A stretch of 10,870 nt of DNA from Pseudomonadota bacterium (GTDB taxonomy: Bacteria > Pseudomonadota > Gammaproteobacteria > Steroidobacterales > Steroidobacteraceae), in contig QGVD01000096.1 in the NCBI GenBank assembly GCA_003242685.1, positions 1 to 10,870 of the forward strand, read 5' to 3'. Of this stretch, positions 7,481 to 10,870 are shown in pieces. A program made the translations under genes and the position numbers. Below the pieces are notes generated by a model, which saw only the letters and a program-made list of their open reading frames with translations, made no database searches and was not told where the DNA came from. Numbering within the stretch: position 1 is the stretch's first letter; each line of letters starts with the position of its first letter.

Positions 7481-7507
7481 GGTCTGCTCACGGCCCGTGA
7501 GCAGACC
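7481..7507. terminator. 27-bp near-perfect hairpin, candidate terminator
   Basis: Arms of 13 bp (beginning GGTCTGCTCACGG) flank a single central base, folding in practice as at least an 11-bp stem. It lies 57 bp after the decarboxylase stop, in the gap between convergent genes. There is no T-tract on either side, so termination is inferred from position and stem strength. Confidence 0.5.
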
Positions 7508-7543
7508 CGCGGTGCACGTGGGTGCAGCGGAAACCGGCAGCGG

Positions 7544-7565
7544 CGCGCCGGCTGACGCCGGCGCG
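7544..7565. terminator. 22-bp GC hairpin (9-bp arms CGCGCCGGC, loop TGAC), candidate terminator of the DUF3597 gene
   Basis: A perfect 9-bp GC-only stem with a four-base loop starts 21 bp past the DUF3597 stop on the minus strand, 36 bp from the larger hairpin at 7481-7507. No U-tract follows. Two separate stems in this 162-bp gap suggest one for each converging transcript. Confidence 0.4.
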
Positions 7566-7586
7566 TTCCACCTTTGCGCGCAAGCC

Positions 7587-8057
7587 TCAGGCGCGCAGGC
7601 TCTCGGGCACCTTGCCGCCGCTCTCTGCGAGCTTCTTCATCACCTGCTTGTGCAGCCAGATGTTCATCGACGCCGAGTCGTTCATGTCGCCCGTGTAGCC
7701 GAGCTCCTTCGCCAGCTCCTTGCGGTTGGCGAGACTCGAGTCCAGATCGAGCAGCTTCATCAGGTCGACGATCGACGTGCGCCAGTTGAGCTTCTGCGGA
7801 TTCTTCGCCGCCATGGCTTCCAGCACCGCCTCGACGTCGACTTCCGACATCGCGGGGGCCGCCGAAGGCTGAGGCTGCGAAGCCGCCGCGCCGTTTCCCT
7901 TGCCCGAGGGAGGAGCGGCCTGCCCTCCTGACGGCGATGCCCCACCCGTCGACGTCGGCGCAGCCTTTGGCGCTGCAGTGGCCGTGCCCGCAGACGGCTT
8001 CGCGGCCTGCTCGCCGCGCCGAAAGATCGCATTCTTGATGGTGTCAAAGATGCCCAC
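7587..8057 (-). CDS. DUF3597 domain protein
   Basis: A 156-residue protein of the DUF3597 family, a small alpha-helical domain of unknown function common in proteobacteria. Three parts can be seen. There is a short N-terminal helix (MGIFDTIKNAIF), an Ala/Pro/Ser/Gly-rich linker (about 18-69) of the kind that varies freely in the family, and the conserved domain (about 71-156) with LNWRTSIVDLMKLLDLDSS, RKELAKELGYTGD and MNIWLHKQVM. Translation starts at GTG, with a strong GGAGGAGGG site upstream. There is no signal peptide or membrane segment, so it is probably cytoplasmic. It is monocistronic, flanked by hairpins downstream and a divergent lipoprotein gene upstream, and nothing links it to the catabolic cluster. 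The family call is firm; its function is unknown. Confidence 0.9.
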   Translation of the reverse strand: MGIFDTIKNAIFRRGEQAAKPSAGTATAAPKAAPTSTGGASPSGGQAAPPSGKGNGAAASQPQPSAAPAMSEVDVEAVLEAMAAKNPQKLNWRTSIVDLMKLLDLDSSLANRKELAKELGYTGDMNDSASMNIWLHKQVMKKLAESGGKVPESLRA

Positions 8058-8126
8058 GTTTCGCCCTCCTCCGATCCGTGAGCACCATTAACGCTACGGT
8101 GCGGCCGGGGGTTCCTGACGATAGCG

Positions 8127-8157
8127 CGCGCGGTCGAGGCGCAGGCTCGGCCGCGCG
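8127..8157. repeat. 31-bp imperfect hairpin in the DUF3597-lipoprotein intergenic region
   Basis: CGCGCGG pairs with CCGCGCG and, after one T-G wobble, CGAG pairs with CTCG, around a seven-base loop (8139-8145). The stem is 12 bp counting the wobble. It sits in the middle of the 232-bp gap between divergent genes, where a terminator is not expected. It could lie in the lipoprotein leader or be a dispersed palindromic element. The rest of the gap shows only weak promoter-like hexamers (TTGATC 8224-8229 and TAGCAT 8245-8250, 15 bp apart). Confidence 0.4.
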
Positions 8158-8289
8158 GGGGCTGTGTATTGCGATAGCGCCGTCCGGGACGCTCAAAGAC
8201 CCAAAGTGTTAGCTACCGCACAGTTGATCGCGCACGCGTATCCCTAGCATTCGCAGTCTCTCGGACTGCCGGTTGGCCAAGGAACCGCC

Positions 8290-9315
8290 ATGCATGTGAG
8301 ATCCAGCCTTCTGCTCCATGGAATCCTGGGATTGACTCTGCTGCTCGCAGGCTGCGGCGGCGGTGGCAGCAGCGACAGTGGAAGTGGCGGCGGTGGAGGC
8401 ACCGGCGGAATCGGCGACGGTGGAAGCATCGGCGGCGGCAGTGGTGGCCCCGGCGACAACGGTAGCCCGGGCGACAGCGGCGGCAGCGGTGGCGATGACG
8501 GCGGCAGCGGCGGAAGCGGCGGCAGCGGTGGCAGTGACGGCGGCAGCGGCGGAAGCGGCGGCAGCGGTGGCAGTGACGGCGGCAGCGACGGTGGAAGCGG
8601 CGATGACGACGGAGGCTCCTCTGAAGAACCCGGCACGCCGACGAATGCCTCGCCCGGTGGAATCTGGGAAGGACAGACCTCCACGGGTAAGCTGATTCTC
8701 GGACTGGCAACCGAGTCCGGCGAGTTCCACTTCATCGCCGACGATGGCGTCCAGTACTTCGGAACGGTCACGACCTCCGGCAACACCGCGTCGGCCTCCT
8801 ATACCGGAATAACGGCCTTTGGAACGGCGTTCGGGGACGGCTCTTCGCGCGGTACTGGAACCCTGACCGGCTCGATCCAGCAGAGAGCCTCACTGACCGG
8901 GACCACCGCGTTCACGACTGAGAAGGGGATGGTCATCCCGGGCACGATCGCCCTGACCTACAACCCGGTCTATGAGAGAGACTCGTCCCTCGCGACGATC
9001 GCCGGCAATTTCCGACAGGACGAGACGAACTACGTACTTTCCATAAACTCGGACGGCGTGGCCTTCCTGCAGGATCCGGACAGCGGATGCACGGTGAACG
9101 GCACCGTCTCCATCATCGACGCCGAGTACAACGCCTATCGCGTCGAGTACACCTATCAGAACTGCACGGGTATCGACGCCGTCCTCAACGGTCTGGAGTT
9201 CACGGGTCTCGCCACCTTGTACCCTGTCGAGGACCGCGAGCTGCTGATCGTGGCTGCGTCTTCAACGAGCGGCAACATCCTGCTCTCCGCCGTCATGCTG
9301 TTCGAGCGCATGTAG
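8290..9315 (+). CDS. Secreted lipoprotein with Gly/Ser/Asp-rich linker and beta-rich C-terminal domain
   Basis: A 341-residue predicted lipoprotein. The signal peptide ends in the lipobox LAGC with C22 as the lipidated cysteine, followed by GGGGSSDSG. Residues 23 to about 122 are almost entirely Gly, Ser and Asp, a flexible acidic tether. The C-terminal part (about 124-341) begins GGIWEGQ and is rich in alternating Thr, Gly and aromatic residues, suggesting a beta-sandwich or barrel. C267 and C292 are the only cysteines of the mature domain and could form a disulphide. ATG 8290 has AAGGAA upstream. There is no enzymatic motif and I do not recognise a named family. Similar glycine-tethered lipoproteins of unknown role occur widely in proteobacteria, so a surface or periplasmic binding role is a guess. 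It converges on the DUF3883 gene 41 bp away. Confidence 0.85.
   Translation: MHVRSSLLLHGILGLTLLLAGCGGGGSSDSGSGGGGGTGGIGDGGSIGGGSGGPGDNGSPGDSGGSGGDDGGSGGSGGSGGSDGGSGGSGGSGGSDGGSDGGSGDDDGGSSEEPGTPTNASPGGIWEGQTSTGKLILGLATESGEFHFIADDGVQYFGTVTTSGNTASASYTGITAFGTAFGDGSSRGTGTLTGSIQQRASLTGTTAFTTEKGMVIPGTIALTYNPVYERDSSLATIAGNFRQDETNYVLSINSDGVAFLQDPDSGCTVNGTVSIIDAEYNAYRVEYTYQNCTGIDAVLNGLEFTGLATLYPVEDRELLIVAASSTSGNILLSAVMLFERM
8500..8577 (+). repeat. Perfect tandem duplication, 2 x 39 bp, in the lipoprotein linker
   Basis: Units 8500-8538 and 8539-8577 are identical base for base, including synonymous choices, and each encodes the 13-residue block GGSGGSGGSGGSD. Shorter imperfect GGS/GGD repeats flank them. 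Exact identity at synonymous sites points to a recent slippage or unequal-exchange duplication; the unit is a multiple of three and keeps the frame. Confidence 0.9.
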
Positions 9316-9356
9316 CGCTCGCGCCCTACTGGGGCCACTGTTCGATTCGGACTTAC

Positions 9357-10217
9357 TTACGTAAACGATGCCAAGTAGGTGACGGCATCGAGGCGGCACC
9401 GCTCATTGAGCGGCCCCCTCAACTCGAACATGCGAGGGCGTTTACGGAACTCGAACAGCCTGTACAAGCGAAACTGCCCCGGCGCCTCCTTAGAGAGCTG
9501 CAACTCATTCCGCGACACGTAGAACGGTGCCTCTCGGCCAAAGGCCGTCGTCTTCACCTCGATGAACCGCTCCGCTCCGTTCACGTCGAACGACAGAACG
9601 TCGTAACCCAGGCCATCGCCCCGCGTCTGCGAGACATGCTCAACACGGTCTGCTAGCCGCTTCGCCCCCAACGAATGGAGGCGAAAGCGCTCGTATGCGA
9701 CGACAAACTCTTCGCCAGCCTGTCCTAGCGAACGATTCCTCGCTTCGACCGCCAGATAGTCACGACGTACCGGTGTGCGCATTGGTCCGTAGCGCTCTGT
9801 CGGTGTCTCCTCCACCACACGGATCGCCGGCGCCTCCGCAAGCAAACCGCGAAAGTCGGGAACAGACGGCGCGACCGCCGGCCGCTCCACCGCGTCTATA
9901 GCAGCGCGATCGAATGCATCGTCCTTAGCGAGTCGCGCCACAACGGCATCGTAAAGCGCCTGCTGGTAGTTGCTGAGCGGCTTGTAGCCAATGATCCAAG
10001 GCGCGTTCAACTCCTTCAGTATTGCGCTGATGTTCTGGTGCTTACGCTCTATCGCCCCTTCAGTTCGATTGTTGAGTCGAGGCAGAAGTGCCAGCCGGTG
10101 GCGACTCTTGCTGTATGCCTGCCCGCTCAATTCAAGGGCGAGCATCTGAAAGTAGTCTTCGACGGTCGCTTCGATTTCTTCTTGCGACCAGGGCGTTCGA
10201 GAATCCTCAGCCGCCAT
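9357..10217 (-). CDS. DUF3883 domain protein, predicted PD-(D/E)XK nuclease-fold
   Basis: A 286-residue protein in two parts. The N-terminal part (about 8-100, beginning PWSQEEIEATVEDYFQML and including RTEGAIERKHQNISAIL and GYKPLSNYQ) is a helical module often found ahead of nuclease domains. The C-terminal part (about 160-286) matches DUF3883: LGQAGEEFV, VEHVSQTRGDGLGYDVLSF and RFIEVKTT. The likely active-site residues are E169 or E170, D206 and the E220-x-K222 pair, the PD-(D/E)XK pattern. Proteins of this type recur in restriction and phage-defence loci. The start is bounded by an in-frame TAA two codons upstream; the ribosome-binding site is weak (GGGGTG, about 11 bp), which could suit coupling to the overlapping small frame. 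It follows an Mrr-like gene on the same strand. DNA cleavage is predicted, not shown. Confidence 0.87.
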   Translation of the reverse strand: MAAEDSRTPWSQEEIEATVEDYFQMLALELSGQAYSKSRHRLALLPRLNNRTEGAIERKHQNISAILKELNAPWIIGYKPLSNYQQALYDAVVARLAKDDAFDRAAIDAVERPAVAPSVPDFRGLLAEAPAIRVVEETPTERYGPMRTPVRRDYLAVEARNRSLGQAGEEFVVAYERFRLHSLGAKRLADRVEHVSQTRGDGLGYDVLSFDVNGAERFIEVKTTAFGREAPFYVSRNELQLSKEAPGQFRLYRLFEFRKRPRMFELRGPLNERCRLDAVTYLASFT

Positions 10218-10326
10218 GACTTATGTGCACCCCGCCGTTCGGCCATGCCGCCCCATCAATCTGTTGGCCTTCTTCATCCTTCTTAGGGATCCAGAAAGAC
10301 TCGCTGACCTGCAGCGCCAGCATCAC
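10207..10326 (-). CDS. Candidate small ORF (39 aa) between the two nuclease genes
   Basis: A short open frame starts at GTG 10326 (or ATG 10323) and ends in TGA at 10207, overlapping the first 11 bp of the DUF3883 gene. The product reads VMLALQVSESFWIPKKDEEG and continues QQIDGAAWPNGG to a short polar end; its mixed composition looks like real protein. GAGG lies 8 bp before the GTG, inside the 3' arm of the hairpin at 10333-10354. The frame stays open upstream to 10368 (adding RIEPLASAKAEAHP) but has no standard start there. An ATG in the adjacent frame at 10372 overlaps the Mrr stop, so a single-base shift could have created the break. I recognise no family. It may be a real coupled small gene, a frameshifted remnant, or chance. 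Confidence 0.35.
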   Translation of the reverse strand: MMLALQVSESFWIPKKDEEGQQIDGAAWPNGGVHISHGG

Positions 10327-10332
10327 AGGATG

Positions 10333-10354
10333 CGCCTCGGCTTTTGCCGAGGCG
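10333..10354 (-). promoter_or_regulatory. 22-bp perfect hairpin after the Mrr-like gene, terminator or translation-control element
   Basis: CGCCTCGGC and GCCGAGGCG form a 9-bp stem around an AAAA loop (minus-strand sense), starting 7 bp past the Mrr-like stop. No U-tract follows. The 3' arm contains the GAGG that would serve the small ORF at 10326, so the stem could hide that ribosome-binding site. Termination or attenuation between the two nuclease genes is equally possible. Confidence 0.45.
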
Positions 10355-10361
10355 AGCGGTT

Positions 10362-10870
10362 CTATTCGTCATCTCCATCGGGAGATACAAGCACCCACGC
10401 TCGCTGCAACGGAATCTCGGCCCGGATCTCGCCAGGAAGCCTGTCGTAGGTGGCCAGCAACTGCTCCACGAGTGCATCCGAATCCCACAGCCGGATACGG
10501 AAGAACTGGTTCGCGACTTCCCGGTCGACCGACGATTTGAACCCACCCCATGACACCAGGAGACCCTGATCCGCTTGCACATTGGACATCGCGCCAAGCA
10601 GCTGATCCAGTGTTGGGCGGTCAACCGGAGTACTACCGGACTTCACCTGAACACAGATTCTAGGGCGACCGAAACCAAGCGGACCCGGTGCCGCGAGGAT
10701 GTCGATTCCCTTGTCCGGTCCCTCCGGGCTCACAAACGTCTGGTACTGCTGCGCTTCGAGGATTGCCGCCACCAATCGAGCCATTCCGTGACCCTTGAAG
10801 TGTCTCTCGATGTGGCGCGCAATCTGGTCACGGGCGAGCCGAACGAGATCGATACCCTCCTCGTCGAAAT
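10362..10870 (-). CDS. Mrr-like restriction endonuclease, 5' end cut by window edge
   Basis: The visible 168 C-terminal residues match the catalytic domain of Mrr-type restriction enzymes, nucleases of the PD-(D/E)XK fold that cut DNA, often modified DNA. The open frame runs through the right edge, and its first residues (FDEEGIDLVRLARDQIARHI) are typical internal sequence, so the internal ATG at 10784 is not the start. In visible numbering, GPDKGIDIL supplies the catalytic aspartate D57 and CVQVKSG supplies the Q74-x-K76 pair; glutamine at the first position is usual in the Mrr subgroup. DQGLLVSWGGFK (100-111) and FFRIRLWD follow. The gene ends in TAG, then a hairpin, then a small frame and the DUF3883 gene on the same strand. 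The missing N-terminal part normally carries the DNA-recognition domain. Function is predicted from the family. Confidence 0.88.
   Translation of the reverse strand, partial: FDEEGIDLVRLARDQIARHIERHFKGHGMARLVAAILEAQQYQTFVSPEGPDKGIDILAAPGPLGFGRPRICVQVKSGSTPVDRPTLDQLLGAMSNVQADQGLLVSWGGFKSSVDREVANQFFRIRLWDSDALVEQLLATYDRLPGEIRAEIPLQRAWVLVSPDGDDE

Noticed and set aside
8500..8577. Short tandem repeat considered as a CRISPR-like array
   Set aside because: The units abut without spacers, lie in frame inside a coding sequence and encode a Gly/Ser linker.
8209..8786. Minus-strand and alternate-frame open frames rich in Pro/Leu, Arg/His or Ala over the lipoprotein linker
   Set aside because: Low-complexity translations of the GGC/AGC repeat in other frames; the plus-strand lipoprotein has the signal peptide, lipobox and downstream domain.

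Overview
The window is GC-rich, densely packed bacterial DNA of Gram-negative, probably proteobacterial type. The evidence is a TonB-dependent outer-membrane receptor, a lipobox lipoprotein, a DUF3597 protein and a PDR/VanB-type Rieske reductase. Gammaproteobacteria or a sphingomonad-like alphaproteobacterium would fit, but the sequence alone does not settle the lineage. No rRNA, tRNA, CRISPR array, insertion sequence or integrase was seen.

Positions 1-7424 form an aromatic-compound catabolic region. Reading leftwards from 2779, three overlapping genes form one operon: a bicupin ring-cleavage dioxygenase of the gentisate/salicylate 1,2-dioxygenase type, a fumarylacetoacetate-hydrolase (FAH) family enzyme that would split the ring-cleavage product, and a reductase (FMN, NAD and 2Fe-2S domains) of the kind that feeds a Rieske oxygenase. 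The reductase is cut by the left edge, and the oxygenase is not in the window. A MarR-family regulator is transcribed divergently from 3072; the shared 292-bp intergenic region holds a candidate promoter and palindromes. A TonB-dependent receptor (6168 to 3769) and a 4,5-dihydroxyphthalate decarboxylase-family enzyme (6435-7424) form a second divergent pair around an AT-rich palindrome cluster. A coherent reading is uptake of an aromatic acid, oxygenation or demethylation, decarboxylation, gentisate-type ring cleavage and hydrolysis to central metabolites. The substrate is not known.

Positions 7587-9315 hold two genes with no evident link to catabolism: a DUF3597 protein (minus strand) and a secreted lipoprotein with a roughly 100-residue Gly/Ser/Asp linker carrying a perfect 39-bp tandem duplication.

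Positions 9357-10870 look like accessory DNA of a different character, lower in GC by eye. They carry two PD-(D/E)XK nuclease-fold proteins in tandem on the minus strand: a DUF3883 protein and, cut by the right edge, an Mrr-like restriction endonuclease. Between them lies an unannotated small open frame behind a strong hairpin. This is probably a DNA-defence or restriction module.

No gene-free stretch exceeds 300 bases. The largest (2780-3071, 6169-6434 and 8058-8289) are described under the sites found in them.
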